DNA of 64,000 nucleotides, from assembly GCA_934454125.1 (NCBI GenBank), contig CAKSFA010000003.1, positions 1-64,000 on the forward strand. Reading direction: 5' to 3'. This DNA is from an uncultured Eubacteriales bacterium. GTDB taxonomy: Bacteria > Bacillota > Clostridia > Oscillospirales > Acutalibacteraceae. The notes beneath the pieces are model-generated. The model saw only the letters and a program-made list of their open reading frames with translations, searched no databases and was not told the DNA's origin. A program made the position numbers and the translations under genes. Position 1 is the first letter of the stretch, and each line of letters starts with the position of its first letter. Shown one piece after another: positions 33,591-42,445 of the stretch.

Positions 33591-33953
33591 ATGCGTATCG
33601 GAGAAGTTATTCCAGTAGAGAGAGAAATTGAACTTAACGCGGGTAAGAAATCGATCCAAGTTAAAGTTGTTCATAAGGGCGACAGACCGGTCCAGGTTGG
33701 CTCTCATTTCCACTTCTTTGAAGTGAATAAAATGCTTAGCTTTGACAGAGCAGCTGCATTCGGCTTCCGTCTTGACGTTCCGTCTGGCAACGCTGTAAGA
33801 TTTGAGCCTGGTGAAGAGAAGGTTGTTACTTTGGTTGAGTTGGGCGGCAATAAGCGTTCCTTCGGCCTGAATAATCTGACAAATGATCAGGCAGTTGCTG
33901 CAAACTTAGATAAAGCAATGCATAATGCAAAACTGAAAGGCTTTGCAAAATAA
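33591..33953 (+). CDS. ureB: Urease beta subunit
   Basis: A 120-aa structural subunit. It shows MRIGEVIP, then VGSHFHFFEVN (the HxHFFEVN signature, near residues 38-48), FDRAAAFGFRLDVPSGNAVRFEPGE and VELGG. The tail beyond VELGGNKRSFGLNNLTN is normal length. It lies 24 nt after ureA with AGAGAGGGG as ribosome binding site. Confidence 0.97.
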   Translation: MRIGEVIPVEREIELNAGKKSIQVKVVHKGDRPVQVGSHFHFFEVNKMLSFDRAAAFGFRLDVPSGNAVRFEPGEEKVVTLVELGGNKRSFGLNNLTNDQAVAANLDKAMHNAKLKGFAK

Positions 33954-33987
33954 TTAAATTTTATTCATATAAGGAGGTAATGAGATC

Positions 33988-35700
33988 ATGAAAATTTCCG
34001 GACAACAATATGCAATGATGTACGGCCCAACAGTTGGAGATAAAGTAAGACTGGCCGACACTGATCTTATCGTTGAAGTAGAAAAAGACTACACCGTTTT
34101 CGGTGATGAATGTAAGTTCGGCGGTGGTAAAACACTCCGTGACGGTATGGGACAATCTGTAAACACAACAAATGCTACAGGTGATTTGGACCTTGTTTTG
34201 ACCAATGCTTTGGTTATCGACTACACAGGTATCTTTAAAGCTGACATTGGTATTAAAGATGGCTTGATTGCAGGTATTGGTAAAGCTGGTAACCCTGATA
34301 TTATGGACGGCGTTACCCCGGGCATGGTTGTTGGTGCAGGCACCGAGGCTCTTGCTACAGAGGGCTTGATTGTTACTGCCGGCGGCATCGACACTCATAT
34401 CCACTACATCTGCCCGCAGCAGATTGATACCTCTCTCTTCAGTGGTATTACAACAATGGCTGGCGGTGGTACAGGCCCGAACGACGGTACCAACGCTACC
34501 ACATGTACTCCTGGTCCTTGGAACTTGGGCATGATGCTCAAGGCAGGCGATGAGTATCCGATGAACCTCCTATACTACGGAAAAGGTAACTGCTCTGCTC
34601 AGGGTGCATTGGAAGAGCAAGTTCTGGCTGGTGCTGCTGGCTTGAAGATTCACGAAGACTGGGGTTCCACACCTGCAGTTATTGATTCTTGCTTGACCTG
34701 TGCAGACAAATATGATGTTCAGGTTGCAGTTCACACCGATACTCTGAACGAGGCTGGCTGTGTTGAAGATACCATGGACGCTATTGCTGGAAGAACCATG
34801 CATACCTTCCATACAGAGGGTGCAGGCGGTGGTCACGCACCTGACATCATCAAAGTTGCAGGCTTCCCGAACATTCTGCCTGCTTCTACAAACCCGACTA
34901 TGCCTTATACAGTGAACACATTGGATGAGCACTTGGATATGTTGATGGTTTGCCACCACTTGGACAACAGAATTCCGGAAGACGTTGCGTTTGCTGATTC
35001 CAGAATTCGTCCTGAAACAATTGCAGCTGAAGATGTTCTGCATGACATGGGTGTGTTCTCTATCATGTCTTCTGACTCTCAGGCTATGGGTCGTCCTGCT
35101 GAGGTTATCACAAGAACTTGGCAGGCAGCTCACAAAATGAAAAAACAACGCGGTAAATTGCCCGAGGATTCCGCTGATAATGATAACTTCCGTGTAAAAA
35201 GATATGTGTCTAAATACACAATCAATCCGGCTATTGCTCAGGGTATTTCCCACGTTGTTGGTTCTGTAGAAGTTGGCAAATTTGCTGATTTGGTTGTATG
35301 GTCTCCGGCATTCTTTGGTGTAAAACCTGAGATCATCATTAAAGGTGGCGCTGTAACTGCAGCAAGAATGGGTGATGCAAACGCTTCCATTCCAACTGTA
35401 CAGCCAATCATCTACAAACACATGTTTGGTGCACACGGTGCTGCTAAATATGATACTTGCATCACTTTCGTGTCTCAAGCTTCTTTGGACAATGGTATTC
35501 AAGAGAAACTGGGTCTGCAAAAGAAACTTGTGGCTGTTAAAGGCTGCCGCAACATCGGTAAAAAGGATTTGAAATTCAACGATGCAACACCGGAATTGAC
35601 TGTTGATCCGGAAACATATGTAGTAAAGGCAGACGGTGTTCTTCTTACTTGCGAAGTTGCAAAAGAGTTGCCGATGACTCAGTTGTACTACCTCTTCTAA
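33988..35700 (+). CDS. ureC: Urease alpha (catalytic) subunit
   Basis: The catalytic subunit, 570 aa, with every expected active-site residue. His137 and His139 are in DTHIH, the carbamylated nickel-bridging Lys220 is in GLKIHEDW, His249 is in VAVHTDT and His275 in FHTEG. The flap Cys322-His323 is in MVCHHLDNRIPEDV, and Asp363 is in SSDSQAMGR. The enzyme should therefore be active once nickel is inserted. AAGGAGGTAATGAG precedes the start. Codon choice differs from the flanking core genes (many -CT/-TC endings). Confidence 0.98.
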   Translation: MKISGQQYAMMYGPTVGDKVRLADTDLIVEVEKDYTVFGDECKFGGGKTLRDGMGQSVNTTNATGDLDLVLTNALVIDYTGIFKADIGIKDGLIAGIGKAGNPDIMDGVTPGMVVGAGTEALATEGLIVTAGGIDTHIHYICPQQIDTSLFSGITTMAGGGTGPNDGTNATTCTPGPWNLGMMLKAGDEYPMNLLYYGKGNCSAQGALEEQVLAGAAGLKIHEDWGSTPAVIDSCLTCADKYDVQVAVHTDTLNEAGCVEDTMDAIAGRTMHTFHTEGAGGGHAPDIIKVAGFPNILPASTNPTMPYTVNTLDEHLDMLMVCHHLDNRIPEDVAFADSRIRPETIAAEDVLHDMGVFSIMSSDSQAMGRPAEVITRTWQAAHKMKKQRGKLPEDSADNDNFRVKRYVSKYTINPAIAQGISHVVGSVEVGKFADLVVWSPAFFGVKPEIIIKGGAVTAARMGDANASIPTVQPIIYKHMFGAHGAAKYDTCITFVSQASLDNGIQEKLGLQKKLVAVKGCRNIGKKDLKFNDATPELTVDPETYVVKADGVLLTCEVAKELPMTQLYYLF

Positions 35701-35905
35701 ATTTAAATTTAGTAGAGTTTGCAGTTTGGTTTTGTGGTCGCTTTTCTTGATTAGATGGTGGCTACTTTTCCAAATAAGCAGTTGCGTATTTGAAATTACG
35801 TGAATATTTGATTGATTTTTGGGGTTTGATTTTCCCCATAGAGTATGTACCTTGTTATGAAATGGAAGATTTCTTCCCGCATATCGCAATTAGGAGAATT
35901 TAACT

Positions 35906-36382
35906 ATGCTGTGTGAAAAAATTCTGGGAACCTTAGGTGATGCGCAGTTCCAAAATCTGAATGTCGATTATGTAGACATTGAATGGCATGAAGCATTTAA
36001 GAAACTGCATAAGAAAAAGTCGCAGCAAGGTCGCGACATCGGAATTTCTCTAGGTAATGAGATTTTGACCATTGGTTTAAATCAGGATGACGTGCTTGGT
36101 ATTGAAGGCGATACAGTTATCGCTGTTAACATCCCTCCCTGTGAAGCTTTGGTTATGACTGTTGAACATAATGATGTGAAAATGGTTGCAAAGCTTTGCT
36201 ATGAAATTGGAAATAAGCACGCCACCCTCTTTCGCGGCGATGATGACTATCAGTTTATTACTCCGCTTGACCTCCCAATAAAGGCGCTGATGGAAAAATT
36301 AGGCGTTAAAGTTGAACGCAAGACTGTTAAATTCGACTTTAAGAAGAAAATTTCTTCCTCAATTAACGCACATACGCATTAA
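35906..36382 (+). CDS. ureE: Urease accessory protein, nickel chaperone
   Basis: A 158-aa protein with the UreE N-terminal peptide-binding domain (SLGNEILTIGLNQDDVLGIEGD) and metal-binding domain (LCYEIGNKHATLF). A short His-containing tail (NAHTH) replaces the long His-rich tail of enterobacterial UreE. A 205-nt gap separates it from ureC; the gap holds no gene. AGGAGAAT precedes the ATG. Confidence 0.93.
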   Translation: MLCEKILGTLGDAQFQNLNVDYVDIEWHEAFKKLHKKKSQQGRDIGISLGNEILTIGLNQDDVLGIEGDTVIAVNIPPCEALVMTVEHNDVKMVAKLCYEIGNKHATLFRGDDDYQFITPLDLPIKALMEKLGVKVERKTVKFDFKKKISSSINAHTH

Positions 36383-36397
36383 TCAATGAAGTTAAAT

Positions 36398-36431
36398 CCG
36401 CCATCATTTTTCAGCGACAAAATGATGGCGG
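36398..36431 (+). terminator. Strong hairpin between ureE and ureF
   Basis: CCGCCATCATTTT pairs perfectly (13 bp) with AAAATGATGGCGG over an 8-nt loop. The downstream T tract is weak (TATTTCTTT), so it may be a partial terminator or an mRNA-stabilising or processing site. Confidence 0.7.
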
Positions 36432-36468
36432 TATTTCTTTGTCGCTAAATAACTGCGGAGAGATTAGC

Positions 36469-37155
36469 ATGAACGAAAATCAACTTTTTATCCTGTTACA
36501 GGTCAATGACGCGCTTTTCCCAATCGGCGGCTATTCCCACTCCTATGGTTTGGAAACTTATATTCAAAAAAATATTGTGAATAACGGTGAATCTGCACTT
36601 GCTTTTATGAAAAGTAGCATTAAAAACAGCTTTTTGTATTCAGAGCTTTTGCCCGCCTGTCTTGCCTATGAATATACAGAGGCGGACAAGCTTGATAAAA
36701 TTGCGGAACTGGAGGAAATTGTTGAAGCAAGCAAGTCTCCGGTTGAAATTCGTGCTGCTGCCCAAAAGCTGGGCTCCAGATTTGTCAAGACCGTTATTAG
36801 TATGCAAGTCGATTATATTTCTGATACATTTCACCATTATGTCGAAAAAGTTAAACAACCCACTTATGCCATTGCTTACGGTGTTTTCTGCGCCGCTGTT
36901 GGTATAGATCTTAGACGTGCTATGGAATCCTTTTTATACACCAATACCTCCGGTAAGGTGGTTAGCTGTGTGAAAACGATTCCGCTCAGCCAAACCGAGG
37001 GTCAACAGATTCTAAAAGCATGCCATCAAACTTTTACCGAAGTGCTTGATGCGCTTGAGAACTTAACAGAGCACGAGTTGTGTCGCTCGACTCCCGGTTT
37101 TGATATCCGCTGCATGCAGCACGAAACCCTCTATAGCAGACTATACATGTCTTAA
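36469..37155 (+). CDS. ureF: Urease accessory protein
   Basis: A 228-aa helical protein that gates the UreG GTPase in the UreD-UreF-UreG complex. Features are NDALFPIGGYSHSYGLETYI near the N-terminus and a C-terminal FDIRCMQHETLYSRLYMS, matching the family. The start ATG 36469 has CGGAGAG with an 8-nt gap; an upstream TTG at 36439 is less likely. Confidence 0.94.
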   Translation: MNENQLFILLQVNDALFPIGGYSHSYGLETYIQKNIVNNGESALAFMKSSIKNSFLYSELLPACLAYEYTEADKLDKIAELEEIVEASKSPVEIRAAAQKLGSRFVKTVISMQVDYISDTFHHYVEKVKQPTYAIAYGVFCAAVGIDLRRAMESFLYTNTSGKVVSCVKTIPLSQTEGQQILKACHQTFTEVLDALENLTEHELCRSTPGFDIRCMQHETLYSRLYMS

Positions 37156-37180
37156 TTGATTTCAGGAGGAATTATTAACT

Positions 37181-37792
37181 ATGGCTTATAAAAAAATTGG
37201 TGTTGCCGGTCCAGTTGGTTCCGGTAAGACTGCTCTGATTGAAGCTGTTACCCGTGAAATGGCAAGTTCTTACAGCATTGGTGTTATTACCAATGATATT
37301 TACACCAAAGAAGACGCTGAATTTCTTGCTAAAAACAGTGTTATGCCTAGAGATCGCATTACCGGTGTTGAAACCGGTGGCTGTCCGCACACAGCAATTC
37401 GTGAAGATGCTTCAATGAATTTGGAAGCAGTTGACGAGCTTGTTGAGAAATTTCCAGATATTGAACTGGTCTTTATTGAAAGTGGTGGTGACAATCTCTC
37501 TGCTACTTTTAGCCCTGAACTGGTTGATGCAACCATTTTTGTAATCGACGTTGCAGAAGGCGATAAAATTCCACGTAAGGGTGGTCCTGGCATCACACGT
37601 TCTGACCTGCTTGTGATCAATAAGATCGAGCTTGCTCCTTATGTTAACGCAAGCCTAGAGGTTATGGAGCGCGATTCTAAAAAAATGAGAGGCGATAAGC
37701 CTTTCATCTTTGCCAATGTCAGAAGCCATGAGGGTGTAGACAAAATTATTGATTGGATTAAATCCGACGTTTTGCTGGAAGACTTAAAATAA
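37181..37792 (+). CDS. ureG: Urease accessory GTPase
   Basis: The 203-aa SIMIBI GTPase delivers nickel to apo-urease. The P-loop GPVGSGKTALIEAV is near residues 9-22, the nickel-binding CPH is in GGCPHTAIRED, and ESGGDNLSATFSPELVD and NKIELAPYV are G motifs. CAGGAGG precedes the start. Confidence 0.97.
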   Translation: MAYKKIGVAGPVGSGKTALIEAVTREMASSYSIGVITNDIYTKEDAEFLAKNSVMPRDRITGVETGGCPHTAIREDASMNLEAVDELVEKFPDIELVFIESGGDNLSATFSPELVDATIFVIDVAEGDKIPRKGGPGITRSDLLVINKIELAPYVNASLEVMERDSKKMRGDKPFIFANVRSHEGVDKIIDWIKSDVLLEDLK

Positions 37793-37811
37793 TTGCAAGG
37801 AGTATTGCGCT

Positions 37812-38615
37812 ATGGAAACAACATCCAAAAACAATTACCCGAAAACCTGCGTTTTAAGCGTTACAGCCGACGTCAAGGATGGGCAAAATTACGTCAGCGA
37901 CGTTTATTTCACCTCTCCGTTTAAAATCATGAAGCCGTTTCATATCAATAAAAATTATATGACGGTTATGATGCAAACGGCTTCTGCCGGAATTCTCAAG
38001 GGTGATACCCAGGAACTTACCTTCCATATTAAAGATAATGCCACTATGGAGTTGACATCTCAATCTTACGAGAAGCTTCATAAAATGGATGGTGGTAATG
38101 CTCGTAGAGACTGTAATATTACGGTGGGAAAAAATGCGTTGTTTAAATACAGCCCATTGCCGACGATTCCTTTTTCAGACTCCGGGTTTGATAGTACGAT
38201 TTCTGCTGAACTTGCGGATGATACCTCGAAACTGATTTTAATGGAGATTCTTACCAGTGGTAGGGTTGCTTATGGCGAAACCTTTGAATATCGGTATTAT
38301 AATTCGCTGATTACTGTGCGCAAAGCAGGAAAGCTGATTTATAATGATAATACCATGTTCAATCCCGCTGAAGGCGAAATGAACAACATTGGTGTTTATG
38401 AGGGATATACCCATATGGCAAACTTGCTCTTCTTCAATATGCAAGATAAAGCAGGAAACCTTGAGCTCATTCGTCAAATCATTGATGAGACAGAAAATGT
38501 TACTGGTGGCGCTTCTATTATTCAAAGCGGAGATACATCGGTCAAGCTGCTAGGCAATACTTCTCAGGAGCTTTATGACCTTTGTGAGAAGATTTCTAAA
38601 GCAGTTTTAGCTTAA
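37812..38615 (+). CDS. ureD: Urease accessory scaffold UreD (UreH)
   Basis: A 267-aa beta-rich scaffold of the urease maturation complex. The segment MMQTASAGILKGDTQELTFHIKDNATMEL is typical, as are YKYSPLPTIPF-like residues near 110. It is at the 3' end of the operon, as in several Gram-positive urease operons, followed by a strong terminator. No urea or nickel transporter gene is attached. Confidence 0.93.
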   Translation: METTSKNNYPKTCVLSVTADVKDGQNYVSDVYFTSPFKIMKPFHINKNYMTVMMQTASAGILKGDTQELTFHIKDNATMELTSQSYEKLHKMDGGNARRDCNITVGKNALFKYSPLPTIPFSDSGFDSTISAELADDTSKLILMEILTSGRVAYGETFEYRYYNSLITVRKAGKLIYNDNTMFNPAEGEMNNIGVYEGYTHMANLLFFNMQDKAGNLELIRQIIDETENVTGGASIIQSGDTSVKLLGNTSQELYDLCEKISKAVLA

Positions 38616-38618
38616 AAT

Positions 38619-38650
38619 AAAAAGCAGATACATCATGGTATCTGCTTTTT
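38619..38650. terminator. Terminator shared by ureD and the DUF4364 gene
   Basis: AAAAAGCAGATAC pairs perfectly with GTATCTGCTTTTT over a 6-nt loop. It is symmetrical and serves both converging genes. Confidence 0.95.
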
Positions 38651-38655
38651 ATTTT

Positions 38656-39261
38656 TTACAATTGTGGGTCTGTCAGTAATTCTTTCAGTATTATGTGGTT
38701 ATCTGTTAAACTAGAGAGTAAAATACTGTAAATGCGTTGTGGATTTTTCTGAAAATTTTCTTTTACCAGCTGTGCTTGCCGCAAATCTGGTACGTATAGT
38801 GTGATTGCCATCAGTTCCATTTTGCCGCCCGATATGTGGCAAATGACTTGGTATCCATGTTCCGTGTGTATTAGATCTACTTGGTTTTCGTGTTGCCGTT
38901 TTGCTCTTGCCAGCAGTTCTAAGGCAGCGGTTACTGCGCGATCTCGCACAGAAAGTGGTAATGCGGTATCAAGTTGTCGTGCAATGCTGCGTGTTGTTTC
39001 GTTGCAGCACACGCAGTCTTCTGGTTGTTCCAGTTGATTTTTTTCTGTAGTATCTACGGTTTTCGTTTCGATCATTTCCGCCAGAGCATCCATAACCTCA
39101 AAATAATTTGCAAGTTTATTTTCCTGCATAATCTGTACGATATCTCTCTTAGCAAGTGGTGCGTCAATACCGGCAAGTAAATAGCAAATCAACAAGCGTA
39201 TTTCATTTTTTGTCCGCAGACCGCCTGGTTCAATTCCGCCAGTTAGTGCGTCAAAGTCCAT
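38656..39261 (-). CDS. DUF4364 family protein
   Basis: A 201-aa protein. The N-terminal part (KNEIRLLICYLLAGIDAPLAKRDIVQIMQENKLANYFEV) looks like a winged helix, and the C-terminal part is the DUF4364 alpha/beta domain. The start ATG 39261 has GGAGG with a 9-nt gap; an in-frame ATG at 39276 coincides with the ribosome binding site. A Cys-Val-Cys-Cys stretch lies mid-protein. Probably a regulator; target unknown. Confidence 0.8.
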   Translation of the reverse strand: MDFDALTGGIEPGGLRTKNEIRLLICYLLAGIDAPLAKRDIVQIMQENKLANYFEVMDALAEMIETKTVDTTEKNQLEQPEDCVCCNETTRSIARQLDTALPLSVRDRAVTAALELLARAKRQHENQVDLIHTEHGYQVICHISGGKMELMAITLYVPDLRQAQLVKENFQKNPQRIYSILLSSLTDNHIILKELLTDPQL

Positions 39262-39347
39262 ATTGCGCACCTCCATTTTCTTTTTATTTTACCACAAACG
39301 CATTGGAAATTCAAATCTCTGTAAAAAACAAGCCGCTTTATCGCGGC

Positions 39348-39773
39348 TTAGTCTTGTTCTTTTTTTCGTTTGCGTTGCATACGCTGACGATGCATATCTT
39401 CTTGCATCAAACGCAGAATTTCTGTTTTGGTTTGCGGCGAAACTGCTCGATAAAATGCCATAAACTGTTTTTCATCTCTTGCCAGATTGTAAATAAAGCT
39501 ATCATTTGAGGTGATATCTTTTCCTTTTCCTGTACCATGTTTCACATCGTACAATGATGTGGCTGGTTGCTCGTGTCCCAAGAGTTCTTCAATGCCCACG
39601 TTGAATACTTTTGCCAATGTAATGAGTGTGGATACATCTGGAGATGTTTTTTCGGATTCATAATAGGAATAGGTCGATCGATCCACATTTAAAATGTTAG
39701 CCATATGTTGCTGCGTGTATCCGAACTTTTCCCGCAGACGGCGCAGCTTTTTTCCGATTCCGATGCCGTTCAT
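39348..39773 (-). CDS. XRE-family transcriptional regulator
   Basis: The start at ATG 39773 (GGAACGGAAAG upstream) gives 141 aa. The N-terminal HTH (KKLRRLREKFGYTQQHMANILNVDRSTYSYYESEKTSPD) is a classic Cro/C1 fold at residues 6-60. The C-terminal part has no recognised domain and ends in a Lys/Arg-rich tail. Targets unknown. Confidence 0.88.
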   Translation of the reverse strand: MNGIGIGKKLRRLREKFGYTQQHMANILNVDRSTYSYYESEKTSPDVSTLITLAKVFNVGIEELLGHEQPATSLYDVKHGTGKGKDITSNDSFIYNLARDEKQFMAFYRAVSPQTKTEILRLMQEDMHRQRMQRKRKKEQD

Positions 39774-39922
39774 GCTTTCCGTTCCTTTCTCTGCACTATA
39801 ACATGGTTTCATTATAAAATGGCACTCATTTTTCTTGCGATGAATGTGACTATTATTCACCATATCTATGCTTTTTACGTATTTTTTTGTTTTTTCTGTG
39901 AAAAATCTCTTAAAAATCCCAC

Positions 39923-39951
39923 TTGACTCTTCCGATTAATTCTCGTATAAT
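39923..39951 (+). promoter_or_regulatory. Promoter of apgM
   Basis: TTGACT at 39923-39928 and TATAAT at 39946-39951, 17-bp spacer. Confidence 0.8.
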
Positions 39952-40000
39952 ACGTTATAATGGCATCTGTTATTTAGAACAGAATGGGAGGGAAGCACGG

Positions 40001-41209
40001 ATGAAATACATTGTTATTTTGGGAGATGGCATGGCAGATCTACCGGTTCCGGAGCTTTCAGGTAAAACTCCATTGGAGTGCGCTAACCATCCCAATATGG
40101 ATTTCATTGCCAGAAATGGAGTTTGCGGTCTCGTTCAAACAGTTCCGACTGGAATGCCTCCTGGCAGTGATACAGCCAATCTTTCTGCTATGGGATATGA
40201 CCCTGCCATTTACTACACTGGTCGCTCTCCGCTTGAAGCGGTTAGCATGGGAATTGATTTGCAGCTTTCTGATGTAACGTATCGCTGCAATACAGTTACT
40301 TTGTCTGACGAATTGGAGTTAGAAGACTGTGTGATGCGTGATTACAGCGCCGGAGAGATTTCTACAGCTGAATCTACTCAAATTATTAAAGATTTGAATA
40401 ATCAGCTGAAATGCGATGGTCTTACGCTGTATCCGGGGGTTAGTTATCGTCACTGTTTGGTGCTCAACAATGCACGAGATGGTGCGCAGACAACTCCCCC
40501 ACATGATATTCTTGACCGGCCGGTACGTGATTATCTACCAAAAGGACAAAATGCTGCTCTTTTGCTGGAGTTGATGCAGCGTTCTCGTGCATTATTAAAA
40601 AATCATCCGGTCAATCAAGTACGACTTGCGCAGGGAAAAGCTCCAGTTTCTTGTTTGTGGTTTTGGGGCGAGGGTAGAAAGCCTGCACTTGCGCCGTTTC
40701 AGGAATTGTATGGTGTGCGTGGCAGTGTGATTTCTGCCGTTGATCTTATAAAAGGTATTGGGATTTGTGCTGGTTTGAATAGTATTGATGTAACAGGCGC
40801 TACAGGAACGGTTCATACTAATTTTGACGGCAAGGCACAGGCGGCGATTCATGCTTTGCAAACTAACAGTGATTTTGTTTATGTACATTTAGAAGCACCG
40901 GATGAATGCGGACATCAACACGATGTGCCAAACAAAGTGCGCTCAATTGAGTTGATCGATGAAAAAATCATTGCACCAATTTTGCAAGCCATGCAGGAAT
41001 CAGGCGAACCATTTCACATCATGGTTCTGCCGGATCACCCGACACCGCTTACGCTGCGTACACATACGGCTGATCCTGTGCCTTTTGCTCTGTATCGCAG
41101 TGAAAATCCGCAGCAGGGAGCGGCTGCTACATACACCGAGCAGGCAGCGGCAGAGACAGGTGTGCGTGTAGAACACGGCTATCAGTTAATGGAATTATTA
41201 ATGCAATAA
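40001..41209 (+). CDS. apgM: Cofactor-independent phosphoglycerate mutase, archaeal-type
   Basis: A 402-aa alkaline-phosphatase-superfamily enzyme interconverting 2- and 3-phosphoglycerate; some relatives were annotated as homoserine kinase. IVILGDGMADLP holds the metal-binding Asp, GSDTANLSAMGYDP the catalytic Ser region, EAPDECGHQHD and LPDHPTPLTLRTHTADPVPF the remaining metal ligands. The start ATG 40001 follows GGGAGGG; the frame is open 26 codons upstream, but that segment overlaps the promoter. Confidence 0.92.
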   Translation: MKYIVILGDGMADLPVPELSGKTPLECANHPNMDFIARNGVCGLVQTVPTGMPPGSDTANLSAMGYDPAIYYTGRSPLEAVSMGIDLQLSDVTYRCNTVTLSDELELEDCVMRDYSAGEISTAESTQIIKDLNNQLKCDGLTLYPGVSYRHCLVLNNARDGAQTTPPHDILDRPVRDYLPKGQNAALLLELMQRSRALLKNHPVNQVRLAQGKAPVSCLWFWGEGRKPALAPFQELYGVRGSVISAVDLIKGIGICAGLNSIDVTGATGTVHTNFDGKAQAAIHALQTNSDFVYVHLEAPDECGHQHDVPNKVRSIELIDEKIIAPILQAMQESGEPFHIMVLPDHPTPLTLRTHTADPVPFALYRSENPQQGAAATYTEQAAAETGVRVEHGYQLMELLMQ

Positions 41210-41233
41210 AATAGGGGCCAATGCCCTAAATAC

Positions 41234-41309
41234 GCTACTATGGCTCAGTTGGTAGAGCAGCTGATTCGTAATCAGCAGGTCGCCGGTTCAAGTCCGGCTA
41301 GTAGCTCCA
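41234..41309 (+). tRNA. tRNA-Thr (anticodon CGT)
   Basis: A complete cloverleaf. Acceptor GCTACTA pairs with TAGTAGC, the D-arm is GGCTCAGTTGGTAGAGC, and the anticodon stem is GCTGA/TCAGC with loop TTCGTAA (anticodon CGT at 41267-41269). The T-arm is CCGGTTCAAGTCCGG, the discriminator is T and CCA is encoded (41307-41309). It marks the left edge of the accessory region with cas genes. Confidence 0.97.
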
Positions 41310-41314
41310 GATTG

Positions 41315-41347
41315 AGTCTAGACGCACGTTTGTGTCTAGACTTTTTG
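41315..41347 (+). terminator. Terminator of tRNA-Thr (copy A)
   Basis: AGTCTAGAC pairs with GTCTAGACT, enclosing GCAC-GTTT-GTGT, followed by T5. It is homologous to the hairpin at 41486-41518. Confidence 0.9.
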
Positions 41348-41485
41348 TTTTTATAATAGATAAGAATAGATTGTTTACGATCAAGTTGGGATGAGTTCAG
41401 ATGCACATCGTGTGTAAACTTTTTTCTTTTATGGAGCTTTACTACATGTGGAGAAGTAGATGTTTGTTTTACAATTTTTCAGACT

Positions 41486-41518
41486 GAGTCTGGACGCACA
41501 TTTGCGTCTGGATTTTTA
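41486..41518 (+). terminator. Duplicated terminator (copy B)
   Basis: AGTCTGGACGCA-CATT-TGCGTCTGGAT followed by TTTTTATTTTT. It matches copy A nearly base for base, with compensating stem changes, yet no gene precedes it: 41348-41485 shows no ORF or RNA gene. It may mark a lost duplicate tRNA or an insertion junction. Confidence 0.8.
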
Positions 41519-41760
41519 TTTTTACCTGTATTTCAGCAAGAGCTTGAGCAAGTTTAACAATTTTTTAATTAAAAAAACAGAATTATATACAACTATGATA
41601 AAAAATGTTGTTTTGTTTGGAATAATGTGTTAGTATGAAAATATTAAAATGGTAAGTTGCAGTACTTTATTAAAAGAAAGAGGGTATGAAGAACTGTGTT
41701 TTATGATATGTGAAAATTATAGAAAGATTCATTACAAAAATATTAAAAGAGGCTGCTATC

Positions 41761-42429
41761 ATGTTAGATATAGAAGATTATTTGGCAATGTCTGGGATTC
41801 AACACTTTTGTTTTTGTCCAAGACAATGGGCACTGATTCATTTGGAACAGCAGTGGTGTGAAAATTTGCGTACCGCACAAGGGCAGATAGAACATTCGAA
41901 ATGCCACGACGAGCAGCAAACAGAAAAACGTGGAGATCGACTGATTACGCGGGGAATGCGTGTGGTAAGTCATCATCTGCATTTAACGGGTATTTGTGAT
42001 GTTGTGGAATTTTATGCTACGGAGCAAGGCGTACCATTGCAAGGTAGAGAAGGGTGTTGGCTGCCAATGCCAGTGGAGTATAAACATGGCGTTGCAAAAG
42101 AGAATAATGCAGATCGTTTACAACTTTGTGCGCAAGCGATGGCATTAGAGGAAATGCTGGTTTGTGAGATTTCACAAGCAGCTTTATATTACGCACAGAG
42201 CCACCAGAGAGAAATCGTAACACTTTCGCAACAATTGCGGCAGGAGACGCAGGAATTGGCAGATGAAATGCAGCGTTATTTTATGCGGGGTTATACGCCA
42301 AAAGTGCAGCCAGGAAAACATTGTAACGCTTGCTCGTTAAAAGAATTGTGCCTTCCGGTATTGTGTCGTCGGTTGGATCCGCAGGCATATTTAAAAGCAC
42401 ATTTGCAGGAAATAGTAGAAATGGATTAG
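41761..42429 (+). CDS. cas4: Cas4, CRISPR adaptation nuclease
   Basis: A 222-aa RecB-family nuclease that trims prespacers and checks the PAM. The Fe-S cysteines are Cys19 (in CPRQW) and Cys188, Cys191, Cys197 (CNACSLKELC). Nuclease motifs are TGICDVVEF (Asp), PVEYKHG (Glu, Lys) and the downstream QLCAQAMALEE. All are intact. The start ATG 41761 follows AGAGG. The cas4-cas1-cas2 order is that of type I-C loci. The 240 bp upstream hold no effector gene. Confidence 0.94.
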   Translation: MLDIEDYLAMSGIQHFCFCPRQWALIHLEQQWCENLRTAQGQIEHSKCHDEQQTEKRGDRLITRGMRVVSHHLHLTGICDVVEFYATEQGVPLQGREGCWLPMPVEYKHGVAKENNADRLQLCAQAMALEEMLVCEISQAALYYAQSHQREIVTLSQQLRQETQELADEMQRYFMRGYTPKVQPGKHCNACSLKELCLPVLCRRLDPQAYLKAHLQEIVEMD

Positions 42430-42445
42430 GAAAGGAAACGATGAT

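Noticed and set aside
41649..41861. Out-of-frame 70-codon ORF overlapping the cas4 start
   Set aside because: It has no ribosome binding site, overlaps cas4 in another frame, and shows no recognisable domain.
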